Positions 1 to 6,595 of a DNA stretch of 7,973 nucleotides are shown here, one piece after another. The number at the start of each line of letters is the position of its first letter. The first letter of the stretch is position 1. Position numbers and translations under genes: made by a program. Source of the DNA: Flavobacteriaceae bacterium (GTDB taxonomy: Bacteria > Bacteroidota > Bacteroidia > Flavobacteriales > Flavobacteriaceae); assembly GCA_023145595.1 (NCBI GenBank), contig JAGLDM010000310.1, forward strand, positions 1 through 7,973, given 5' to 3'. The notes under the pieces were generated by a model. It searched no databases and was not told where the DNA came from. It saw only the letters and a program-made list of their open reading frames with translations.

Positions 1-162
1 ACCGTTTATAAAAAGAATAATATTAAACGCAAACCAACGTCTAAAGAAAAGAGTGCCAATCAAAAAAAGATAGACGGTATTTTAGACAAGATTAGTAAAT
101 CGGGGTATGAGGCTTTGACTCAAGAGGAAAAAAAATTCTTGTTTGATGCAGGAAAAAAGTAA
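1..162 (+). CDS. C-terminal tail of a rhomboid-family intramembrane protease (5'-partial)
   Basis: Frame 1 is open from the window edge to TAA at 160-162, giving 53 residues. The first part is a basic, Lys/Asn-rich linker (about residues 1-22). It is followed by a short helical motif at about residues 24-49 (IDGILDKISKSGYEALTQEE, then KKFLF). That motif matches my memory of the DUF6576-type tail found at the C-terminus of many Bacteroidota rhomboid serine proteases, which cleave transmembrane helices inside the membrane. The catalytic Ser/His helices lie outside the window, so the protease assignment rests on the tail and on context: in Flavobacteriaceae one or two rhomboid genes often precede a membrane-anchored EEP gene like the one next door. 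The gap to that gene is 43 nt with no visible hairpin, so cotranscription is possible. The tail could also belong to another membrane protein carrying the same module. Confidence 0.62.
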   Translation, partial: TVYKKNNIKRKPTSKEKSANQKKIDGILDKISKSGYEALTQEEKKFLFDAGKK

Positions 163-205
163 GAATTAAGATTGGATTAAAAAAAACCTTTGAAGTAAAA
201 GCAAC

Positions 206-1243
206 ATGAAAAACTTATCATGGCCAAATAAAATAGTGTACGTAGTAAATATATTATTTGCTACAATATTGTTGTTTTCTTATTTACTTCCATATATTTC
301 TCCGCTTACTTTAGTTTCAATTTCCGTACTTAGTTTGGCGGTTCCAGCATTCATTCTGATCAATGTAATTTTTGTAATTTATTGGAGTTTTAAATTAAAA
401 CGTCAAGTTTTGCTTTCGGCTTTAGTGTTGCTCATTGGTTTTAATACTATAAATGCATTTGTAGAATTTGGGGAAAAGAAAGTGTTTTTAAATGATGATT
501 TAAAAATAATGAGTTATAATGTTCGTCTTTTTAACCTTTATGAGTGGAAGGACGAAAGTTGCGAAGAAGTTAGAACTAATATTGTGAATTTTGTAGAAGA
601 AAAAGAGCCTGATATTGTTTGTTTTCAGGAGTTTGTTAATTCCTATAAATCAGATTTTAAATTCAAATATAAGTTCGTAAATAATCGTGATTCTCAAAAA
701 AGAAAAACACAATTTGGGCAGGCAATTTTATCAAATTATCGAATTATTAATTCGGGGTCTATAAATTTTGATAGTAGTGCTAACAATGCTATTTATGCTG
801 ATATTATAATAAAAAAGGATACACTCCGAATTTATAGTGTCCATTTAGAATCACAGCATTTACAACTCGATAAAGAGAATTTTGGAGATGAGGATCCAGA
901 AAAATTAAGATATCGCCTTCAAAATACATTTAAAAAACAAGCAGATCAGGCTTTGAAACTATATGAGAACGAACAAAAATGTAAGTACAAGACTATTGTT
1001 TGTGGAGATTTTAATAATACCGCTTTTTCTTGGGTGTACCATAAATTAAAAGGAGATAAGAATGACGCCTTTATTGAAGCAGGGAAAGGCTTAGGGAAAT
1101 CATTCGATTATGTTTTCCCGATGAGAATCGATTTTATTTTAACAGATAAATACTTTGAAATAAACAATTTTAAGACCTATAATGACTTTAATTATTCCGA
1201 TCATTATCCAATAATGGTACGTCTTAATGTTACTCCGAAATAA
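206..1243 (+). CDS. Membrane-anchored endonuclease/exonuclease/phosphatase (EEP) family hydrolase
   Basis: This 345-residue protein has three hydrophobic N-terminal segments (about 11-31, 35-60 and 68-86) followed by a complete EEP (DNase I-like) metal-dependent phosphoesterase domain from about 99 to 342. The family motifs appear in order: SYNVR with N105, DIVCFQE with metal-ligand E142, SVHLES with catalytic H213, CGDFNN with D268 and N270, RIDF with D309, and SDHYP with D332 and H333. All expected catalytic residues are present, so it should be active. The basic loop KLKRQ (63-67) between segments 2 and 3 suggests that side is cytoplasmic, which puts the catalytic domain in the periplasm. 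The substrate is unknown: EEP members cleave nucleic acids, phosphoinositides, sphingomyelin or nucleotides, and an envelope-facing member may act on lipid or extracellular nucleic acid. The ATG at 206 is the only start that keeps the first membrane segment. No clear Shine-Dalgarno precedes it, as is usual in this phylum. Confidence 0.88.
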   Translation: MKNLSWPNKIVYVVNILFATILLFSYLLPYISPLTLVSISVLSLAVPAFILINVIFVIYWSFKLKRQVLLSALVLLIGFNTINAFVEFGEKKVFLNDDLKIMSYNVRLFNLYEWKDESCEEVRTNIVNFVEEKEPDIVCFQEFVNSYKSDFKFKYKFVNNRDSQKRKTQFGQAILSNYRIINSGSINFDSSANNAIYADIIIKKDTLRIYSVHLESQHLQLDKENFGDEDPEKLRYRLQNTFKKQADQALKLYENEQKCKYKTIVCGDFNNTAFSWVYHKLKGDKNDAFIEAGKGLGKSFDYVFPMRIDFILTDKYFEINNFKTYNDFNYSDHYPIMVRLNVTPK

Positions 1244-1273
1244 TTTGTATCTTAGAAACTTAAAATTATTTAT

Positions 1274-1798
1274 ATGAACCACATCTTACTTTTCTTTTTA
1301 GGAATGTTTTTGTTGATTCCAACAAAAACAACTTCAGATAATTTTGTTTACAAGGATACATCAACTATAACAACATTCTATTTAACTAGACATGCTGAAA
1401 AAGATAGAAGTGATACATCTAATAGAAATCCAAAACTCACCAAAGAAGGGGTAGAAAGAGCAAACAATATTGCCCAACTATTATCTGAAGAAGAAATAGA
1501 TGCTGTTTATTCTACAAATTATATTAGGACAGTGGAAACCGCAAAGCCAACTGCAAACCTATTTAATAAGGAAATTATCATTTATGATTGGAATAAATTT
1601 GATGCGGAAAAGATGATTCAAGAAAGTCTAGGAAAAAATGTGTTAATTGTTGGGCATAGTAATACTACTCCGATTGTTGCGAATAAGTTATTAGGAACGG
1701 AAACCTATACTGAAATTGATGATGCTAATTTTTCTAATTTCTATATTGTAACTATTAATTCTAAAGAAAGAAGTAGTGTTCTCCTTAAAATAAATTAA
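1274..1798 (+). CDS. Exported histidine phosphatase superfamily protein (SixA/phosphoglycerate mutase-like)
   Basis: The protein has 174 residues. A hydrophobic N-terminus (about 3-16), followed by a polar TKTTSDN stretch, looks like a Sec signal peptide, although its n-region lacks the usual lysine. The mature part is a short branch-1 histidine phosphatase: the RHAEK motif (39-43) carries nucleophile H40, STNYIRTVETA (80-90) carries phosphate-binding R85 and E88, and VGHSNTTP (126-133) carries the second catalytic His, H128. These enzymes remove phosphate through a phosphohistidine intermediate. The small size, with no large insertion, resembles SixA-type phosphatases, but a periplasmic location argues against a phosphorelay role and for a small-molecule or lipid phosphate substrate. 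It lies 30 nt after the EEP gene and one base before the M61 peptidase gene, so all three are likely transcribed together. The substrate cannot be told from sequence. Confidence 0.87.
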   Translation: MNHILLFFLGMFLLIPTKTTSDNFVYKDTSTITTFYLTRHAEKDRSDTSNRNPKLTKEGVERANNIAQLLSEEEIDAVYSTNYIRTVETAKPTANLFNKEIIIYDWNKFDAEKMIQESLGKNVLIVGHSNTTPIVANKLLGTETYTEIDDANFSNFYIVTINSKERSSVLLKIN

Positions 1799-1799
1799 A

Positions 1800-3347
1800 A
1801 TGAAAAAATTCAAACTACTTATAGTTGCAACTATTGTAACCGTATTATTTTCCTGTAAAACAAATAAAGCAACAACAAATCTACCTTCTAAAGATCAAAC
1901 TATTTCATTTTATGTGGATTTAAATGATCGGTCAAATGATACTTTTAAGATAGAAGTGTTAGTCCCTGAACTGACAAAAGAAAACTCAATGTTTCAGTTT
2001 GCAGCTACAGCACCAGGTACATATATGGTGATGGATATTGGTCGATTTGTAAAGACGTTTAAGGCCTATGATGTAAATGGAGATACCATTCAAGTAAATC
2101 GATTATCGGTGAATCAGTTTGAATTTTCACAGCCATCAAAAGTAACAAGTATTAAATATGAAATTTCAGAAACTTTTGATACCCCAATAACTGTTAATCC
2201 GGTGTATCCAATGGCAGGAACATCAATTGAAGAGAATCATGCTTTGATTAATGGTCAAGCAGTTTTTGGATATATTTCAGGAAATCAAGGAATGCCAATT
2301 AATATTACCATTGATTATCCTGAAAAATGGACTTCAGGGACACCTCTAGAATTAAATAATAATATTTACAAAGCCAACAACTACGATCATCTTGTTGATT
2401 CGCCAATTTTATTGGGAGATTTAACAAAAGCAACAATGGATATTTCCGGAACAGCTATTGAAATTTACACCTATTCAGAGCAAGGAATGATTACTTCTGA
2501 AATGATTTTGGAGACCTTAACTGAGATGTTGGCTTCAGCAGATTTATTTTTAAACGGGTTGCCTGTAGATAATTATACGTTTTTATTTCATTTTGAAACA
2601 AATAACCTTCAAATTGGAGGTGCTTGGGAGCATTCCTATAGTTCGGAATATACACTTCAAGAAAAACCATGGAATCAGATATCAGATGGTGTTAAAGATA
2701 TTACGGCGCATGAATTTTTTCATATCGTAACACCATTGAATATTCATAGTGAGGTTATTCAAGAATTTAATTTTATAGAACCCGTTCCTTCCAGACATTT
2801 GTGGTTGTACGAAGGTGTTACGGAATGGGCTTCACATATGATGCAGTTTAGATCAGGAGATAAATCTACAGCTGATTATTTTAAAATGTTGCAAAAAAAG
2901 GTGTTGTACTCCTCTAATTATTATGATACTTCGTATAGTTTGTTAGAATTATCTCTGAATTCTTTTACAGATAAAGGGCATCGGCAATACGGTAATATTT
3001 ACATGAAAGGATCATTGGTTGCAGGTTTATTAGATATAAGACTTTTAGAATTGTCAAATGGTGAAGTAGGGTTGATTGATGTAATTAATAAGTTAGCGAA
3101 AAAATACGGCCCAAATAAACCATTTACAGACGCTACTTTTTTCGAAGAGTTTGCAAATTATACATATCCTGAAATTTCGGAATTTATAGACTCATATATC
3201 AAACAAGCAACAGCACTTCCTTTTGAAGAATACTATAATAAAATCGGAATAAATTATAATTCTGAAAAACAAGAATTTACTATAAATTCAGAAGCAACAA
3301 AGGAGCAAATTGATTTGAGAAATAAATGGATGAAACAACTTAATTAA
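1800..3347 (+). CDS. M61 family metallopeptidase lipoprotein (glycyl aminopeptidase-like, no PDZ domain)
   Basis: The 515-residue protein starts with a lipoprotein signal: a basic MKKFK, a hydrophobic core, and a lipobox LFSC with C19 as the predicted lipidated residue, so it should be membrane-anchored outside the cytoplasm. An N-terminal beta-rich M61 domain (about 33-215) is followed by a gluzincin catalytic domain. The zinc site is HEFFH (304-308: H304, E305, H308) with the third ligand probably E338 in LWLYEGVTEW. GAWEH (274-278) stands where M61 enzymes carry their substrate-binding G-x-L/M-E-H-type motif, with Trp in place of the usual Leu or Met. Known M61 enzymes release N-terminal residues, notably Gly or Ala. 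Full-length members of about 600 residues end in a PDZ domain. Here only about 207 residues follow the zinc motif and no PDZ-like segment is evident, so the protein seems to lack it naturally: the reading frame is intact and ends normally. One base separates it from the phosphatase gene and 10 from the antiporter gene. Confidence 0.9.
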   Translation: MKKFKLLIVATIVTVLFSCKTNKATTNLPSKDQTISFYVDLNDRSNDTFKIEVLVPELTKENSMFQFAATAPGTYMVMDIGRFVKTFKAYDVNGDTIQVNRLSVNQFEFSQPSKVTSIKYEISETFDTPITVNPVYPMAGTSIEENHALINGQAVFGYISGNQGMPINITIDYPEKWTSGTPLELNNNIYKANNYDHLVDSPILLGDLTKATMDISGTAIEIYTYSEQGMITSEMILETLTEMLASADLFLNGLPVDNYTFLFHFETNNLQIGGAWEHSYSSEYTLQEKPWNQISDGVKDITAHEFFHIVTPLNIHSEVIQEFNFIEPVPSRHLWLYEGVTEWASHMMQFRSGDKSTADYFKMLQKKVLYSSNYYDTSYSLLELSLNSFTDKGHRQYGNIYMKGSLVAGLLDIRLLELSNGEVGLIDVINKLAKKYGPNKPFTDATFFEEFANYTYPEISEFIDSYIKQATALPFEEYYNKIGINYNSEKQEFTINSEATKEQIDLRNKWMKQLN

Positions 3348-3357
3348 TACGAGATTA

Positions 3358-5205
3358 ATGTTTGAATTAGCAGGGTTAATCATATTTGGTATTTTGGCAC
3401 AATGGGTTGCCTGGAAATTTAAAATTCCAGCAATTTTGCCTTTAATTTTAATAGGACTGCTAGTTGGACCAATTGCCGCAGAATTTATTACGGAAGATGG
3501 TTCTAAGTGGGTAGAGCCCATTTGGAATGGGAACGAAGGCTTGTTTCCTGGAGAAAGTCTTTTTTATTTTGTTTCCTTGGCTATTAGTGTCATTTTGTTT
3601 GAAGGTGGACTTACGCTCAAAATGAATGAGATTAAAAATGTTGCACCCTCTATTAGTAGATTAATCACACTAGGATCTTTGGTAACGTTTTTCTGCGCTG
3701 CTGCTGCTGCCTATTATTTGTTCGACCTTTCTTTGGAAATATCATTTCTGTTTTCTGCCTTAATCATTGTTACAGGACCTACAGTTATTACTCCAATTTT
3801 AAGAAATATTCCGTTAAAAAAAGACGTTTCAGCAATTCTAAAATGGGAGGGAATTCTAATTGACCCAATCGGAGCATTGGTTTCGGTATTGGTTTTTGAG
3901 TTTATTATGGTTGAAGGTGTTAGTGAATTCACTAAAACTGCGTTTTTGGAATTTGGAAAGGTTGTTTTATTTGGGTCCACCTTCGGATTTACCTTTGCAC
4001 ATGCTTTAAATTTTGCAATGAATAAAAAGTGGATTCCTCATTATCTATTAAATGTTTTTGCACTTGCATCTGTATTGGGTGTTTTTGTACTTTCTGATAG
4101 TTTTGCACATGAATCTGGATTGTTAGCCGTTGTGGTTATGGGAATGGTTTTGGGGAATTCAAATTCACCATATTTAAAAGAGTTACTCTATTTTAAAGAA
4201 TCTTTAAGCGTATTACTTATTTCGATACTGTTTATTCTGCTTTCGGCAAACATAAATATGTCAGATTTAATGCTGATATATAATTGGAAAACAGCAGTTT
4301 TATTCTTAATAATAATTTTAGTGATAAGACCATTAGCGGTTTTCTTAAGTACACGAAATTCTAATTTAAAAATAAATGAGAAGTTATTTATAAGTTGGGT
4401 GGGCCCCCGTGGAATTGTAGCAGCAGGTATAGCATCTCTTTTCGGATTAAAGTTGACAAATGTAGGTGTTGAAGGTGCCGAATATATTACGCCTCTTGTT
4501 TTTATGGTTGTTTTGGGTACGGTATTATTAAATGCAACAACAGCACGATTATTTGCACGAATAGCCGGAGTGTTTTTGGTGAAATCTGAGGGTGTATTAA
4601 TAATTGGCGCTTCCAATTTTTCACGGTTGATAGGTGTGTATTTAAAACAAAATAATAGAAATGTAGTGTTAATTGACACCAATCAAATAAATATTAATAA
4701 ATCACGAGAATTGGGCTTAGAAGCGTTAAACACAGATGTTCATTCCGATCAGTTGTTAGATGATATTGAATTAAATGATATTGGTTATTTAATGGCGTTG
4801 ACAGGAAATAATGAAATAAACAGCTATGTGATTCAAAAGTTTAGTAATCGTTTTGGGGAAAATGGAACATTTAGATTGGTTACAGAAAACGAAAAAAATG
4901 ATGCAAATAACAACCCCAAATTAGGTTTGTTTTCTCATACCGACGATTTTATATCATTGACGGAAACGGCACGTAATTATCCCACTATTTATGAGATTTC
5001 AATAAATGATAAAAAACACTATCGTGATTTAATTGAAATAACCAATAACAACAAGGACTGTATTCCTCTTTTTCTTAAAGATGCCAATGGTGGATTAGAA
5101 ATTATTTCATCTTTTAACACCGAAAACGAAAACATAAAAGAAAATTGGAAATTGGTAGTTTTAGGTAAAAATATTATTGCAGAAAAACTTAAAACTAAAT
5201 CATAA
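3358..5205 (+). CDS. Cation:proton antiporter (CPA1/NhaP-like) with C-terminal TrkA-N-like domain
   Basis: The 615-residue protein has about 13 membrane segments (residues 3-400) and then a soluble domain. The transporter part shows TGPTV (139-143) in the unwound-helix position, EGILIDPIGA (164-173) with D169 as the likely ion-binding acid, and WVGPRGIVAAG (347-357) with the conserved R351, all typical of Na+(K+)/H+ exchangers of the CPA1 type. It should swap monovalent cations for protons across the inner membrane for pH and salt balance. The cytoplasmic part (about 411-510) folds like TrkA-N: a first beta strand GVLIIG, a second ending in D440 (VVLID), and a later LMALTGNNE motif. It would gate transport by binding a nucleotide, but two of the three usual loop glycines are replaced (GASNFS, 417-422). 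The last 80 residues look like a small alpha/beta domain that I cannot name. The ion preference is not visible. The ATG at 3358 follows the M61 stop by 10 nt with only a weak GAG upstream. Confidence 0.9.
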   Translation: MFELAGLIIFGILAQWVAWKFKIPAILPLILIGLLVGPIAAEFITEDGSKWVEPIWNGNEGLFPGESLFYFVSLAISVILFEGGLTLKMNEIKNVAPSISRLITLGSLVTFFCAAAAAYYLFDLSLEISFLFSALIIVTGPTVITPILRNIPLKKDVSAILKWEGILIDPIGALVSVLVFEFIMVEGVSEFTKTAFLEFGKVVLFGSTFGFTFAHALNFAMNKKWIPHYLLNVFALASVLGVFVLSDSFAHESGLLAVVVMGMVLGNSNSPYLKELLYFKESLSVLLISILFILLSANINMSDLMLIYNWKTAVLFLIIILVIRPLAVFLSTRNSNLKINEKLFISWVGPRGIVAAGIASLFGLKLTNVGVEGAEYITPLVFMVVLGTVLLNATTARLFARIAGVFLVKSEGVLIIGASNFSRLIGVYLKQNNRNVVLIDTNQININKSRELGLEALNTDVHSDQLLDDIELNDIGYLMALTGNNEINSYVIQKFSNRFGENGTFRLVTENEKNDANNNPKLGLFSHTDDFISLTETARNYPTIYEISINDKKHYRDLIEITNNNKDCIPLFLKDANGGLEIISSFNTENENIKENWKLVVLGKNIIAEKLKTKS

Positions 5206-5211
5206 AATACC

Positions 5212-5243
5212 TTTCCGTCATTCTGTAGGAATCATTACTTTTG
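5212..5243 (+). promoter_or_regulatory. Bacteroidota-type sigma-A promoter for smpB-ubiA-maf
   Basis: TACTTTTG at 5236-5243 matches the Bacteroidota -7 consensus TAnnTTTG exactly. A weak -33 candidate, TTTC, lies at 5212-5215, 20 nt upstream, which is a normal spacing. The element sits in the 43-nt gap after the antiporter gene and only 5 nt before the smpB ATG, so transcription should begin at or within a few bases of the start codon. The same 11-mer TTACTTTTGTA recurs before the transketolase gene. Confidence 0.7.
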
Positions 5244-5248
5244 TACAA

Positions 5249-5704
5249 ATGCAACCAAAAATAAACATAAAGAATAAAAAAGCACGGTTCGAGTATGAAA
5301 TCCTCGACGAATATGTTGCGGGTATTAAGTTGAGTGGTACAGAAATTAAAAGTATAAGGCAAAGTAAAGCCCGTATTACAGAAAGTTTTTGTGAGTTTAA
5401 TGAGCAAGGTGAGTTGTTTGTAATCAATATGTTTATAGAAGAATATTCTCATGGTAATTTTTACAATCATCAACCAAAAAGTGCACGGAAGTTACTTTTG
5501 AATAAAAGAGAACTTAAAAAGTTGCAAAAGGAAATTCAGAATGTTGGTCTTACAATAATTCCTCTAAAATTATTTATGACCAATAAGGGTTGGGCCAAAT
5601 TGAATATTGCTCTGTGTAAAGGGAAAAAGTTATATGACAAGCGAGAGTCTATGAAAGATCGTGACAATAAGAGGGATTTAGCCAGGATTAAAAAGGACTT
5701 TTAA
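5249..5704 (+). CDS. smpB: SsrA (tmRNA)-binding protein SmpB
   Basis: SmpB binds tmRNA and mimics the missing anticodon arm so that ribosomes stalled on broken mRNAs can be rescued by trans-translation in the cytoplasm. The protein has 151 residues, the usual length. The N-terminal NIKNKKARFEYEI, the core YVAGIKLSGTEIKSIRQSKA, the FVINMFIEEYSHGN strand and the basic C-terminal tail GKKLYDKRESMKDRDNKRD (which enters the mRNA channel) are all hallmark SmpB segments. I chose ATG 5249 because SmpB homologues begin just before this NKKARFEYE block. An in-frame TTG at 5177 would add 24 unrelated residues, overlap the antiporter gene, and place the perfect -7 promoter element inside the coding region. 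The ATG lies 5 nt after that element, suggesting a leaderless transcript. Its stop overlaps the ubiA start (TAATG). Confidence 0.96.
   Translation: MQPKINIKNKKARFEYEILDEYVAGIKLSGTEIKSIRQSKARITESFCEFNEQGELFVINMFIEEYSHGNFYNHQPKSARKLLLNKRELKKLQKEIQNVGLTIIPLKLFMTNKGWAKLNIALCKGKKLYDKRESMKDRDNKRDLARIKKDF
5692..5697 (+). promoter_or_regulatory. Shine-Dalgarno-like site for the UbiA gene
   Basis: AAAGGA ends 6 nt before the ATG at 5704 and lies within the last codons of smpB. It is the best Shine-Dalgarno match before any gene in this window. Together with the TAATG stop/start overlap it suggests translational coupling of the prenyltransferase to smpB. Flavobacteria rely little on such sites, so it may be incidental. 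Confidence 0.4.
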
Positions 5705-6588
5705 TGAAAAAATCCATTGCATTCTTTCAGTTAATTAGGTTTAAAAACTTATTAATAATTATAGGAACGCAGATTTTAATTAAGTACGTTCTGATTCCTG
5801 AATTCACAGCAACCTCCAATCTACTAAGTTTTCATTTTTTACTTTTAGTTTTTAGCACGATAACAATTGCGGCGGCAGGCTATATTATCAATGATATTAT
5901 AGATTGTGAAGCCGATTTTATTAATAAAAAATCAAAACTTATTATTGGAACGACCATTTCTGAAAAAGCGGCTTTTAAATGGTATTACATCCTAAATCTT
6001 ATAGGTTTATCTGTAGGGGTGTATGTAAGTATAATTCTGAATAGGCATGTGTTAATGCTTTTCTTTATTATTTCAATAAGTTTGTTATATGCGTATTCTA
6101 AATGGCTAAAATCCATACCGTTATTGGGAAATGTTTTGGTAGCATTGCTTACGGCTGTTAGTATTTTGATTATTGGGGTGTTCGAGAATATTAATAAAAA
6201 CTCGGAAGTATTTTATGTGATTTTAACCTATAGTTTTTTTGCCTTTGGAATTAATCTAATTAGAGAGCTTGTAAAAGATATTGAGGATGTTAATGGCGAT
6301 TTAAAGGTAGGCTTAAAAACATTGCCGATTTTATTTGGAAGAAAAAGAGCTAATAGGTTTGCTTTTTTATTGAGCAGTATTTTTGTAATAAGTGTTGTAG
6401 TACTTCTTTTAACTATTGAAAAAGAAGCTATCATTTTAAAAATATATCTGTTTATAGGAATCTTAATACCAATGCTATATTTTATATTTAAATTGCTAAC
6501 GGCAAAATATAAAAAAGACTATTCCTTTATGAGTGGACTACTTAAGGGTATTATGTTGTTAGGAATGTTAACTATTTTTATTATTTAA
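5704..6588 (+). CDS. UbiA-family prenyltransferase, digeranylgeranylglyceryl-phosphate synthase-like
   Basis: This is a 294-residue integral membrane protein with about eight or nine helices. UbiA enzymes join a polyprenyl diphosphate to an acceptor, using two Asp-rich motifs that hold Mg-diphosphate. The first is NDIIDCEAD (63-71: N63, D64, D67, D71) and the second is KDIEDVNGDLKVGLKTLP (191-208: D192, D195, D199). The second motif closely resembles archaeal DGGGP synthase, which adds the second geranylgeranyl chain to ether-lipid precursors, and differs from the motifs of MenA-type quinone enzymes. Bacteroidota homologues are commonly annotated as geranylgeranylglycerol-phosphate geranylgeranyltransferase. 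After the first motif, the usual N-x-P-x-R segment reads INKKSKLIIG, so the Pro and Arg are absent. Acceptor and product are inferred only from similarity. It overlaps smpB by one base and precedes maf by 7 nt. Confidence 0.87.
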   Translation: MKKSIAFFQLIRFKNLLIIIGTQILIKYVLIPEFTATSNLLSFHFLLLVFSTITIAAAGYIINDIIDCEADFINKKSKLIIGTTISEKAAFKWYYILNLIGLSVGVYVSIILNRHVLMLFFIISISLLYAYSKWLKSIPLLGNVLVALLTAVSILIIGVFENINKNSEVFYVILTYSFFAFGINLIRELVKDIEDVNGDLKVGLKTLPILFGRKRANRFAFLLSSIFVISVVVLLLTIEKEAIILKIYLFIGILIPMLYFIFKLLTAKYKKDYSFMSGLLKGIMLLGMLTIFII

Positions 6589-6595
6589 ATTAACG

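Noticed and set aside
185..192. AACCTTTG before the EEP gene as a possible promoter
   Set aside because: The first base of TAnnTTTG is wrong and the nearest TTG upstream (172-174) is only about 10 nt away, too close for a -33 element.
1241..1247. TAATTTG before the histidine phosphatase as a possible -7 promoter element
   Set aside because: The spacing inside the motif is one base short of TAnnTTTG, it overlaps the EEP stop codon, and no -33 element is evident. Cotranscription with the EEP gene is simpler, although a weak internal promoter cannot be excluded.
3288..4682. Several antisense open frames opposite the antiporter gene (3288-3521, 3714-3980, 4188-4682 on the - strand)
   Set aside because: They lie fully or mostly opposite a gene with clear family motifs, show low-complexity Asn/Thr/Ile/Lys-rich translations with no motif, and lack promoters or plausible neighbours.
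5177..5248. Upstream TTG start extending SmpB by 24 residues
   Set aside because: The extension is unlike SmpB N-termini, overlaps the antiporter gene and contains the -7 promoter element. ATG 5249 fits the family length and start.
5240..5249. Perfect 10-bp palindrome TTTGTACAAA spanning the -7 element and the first base of the smpB start codon, as an operator
   Set aside because: About eight 10-bp palindromes are expected by chance in a window this size, and half of this one is fixed by the promoter motif, so it alone does not indicate a repressor site.
5195..5473. Two antisense open frames opposite the start of smpB (5195-5473 and 5218-5427)
   Set aside because: They are mirror frames of a strongly conserved gene and would run back through its promoter. 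Their translations show no domain features.
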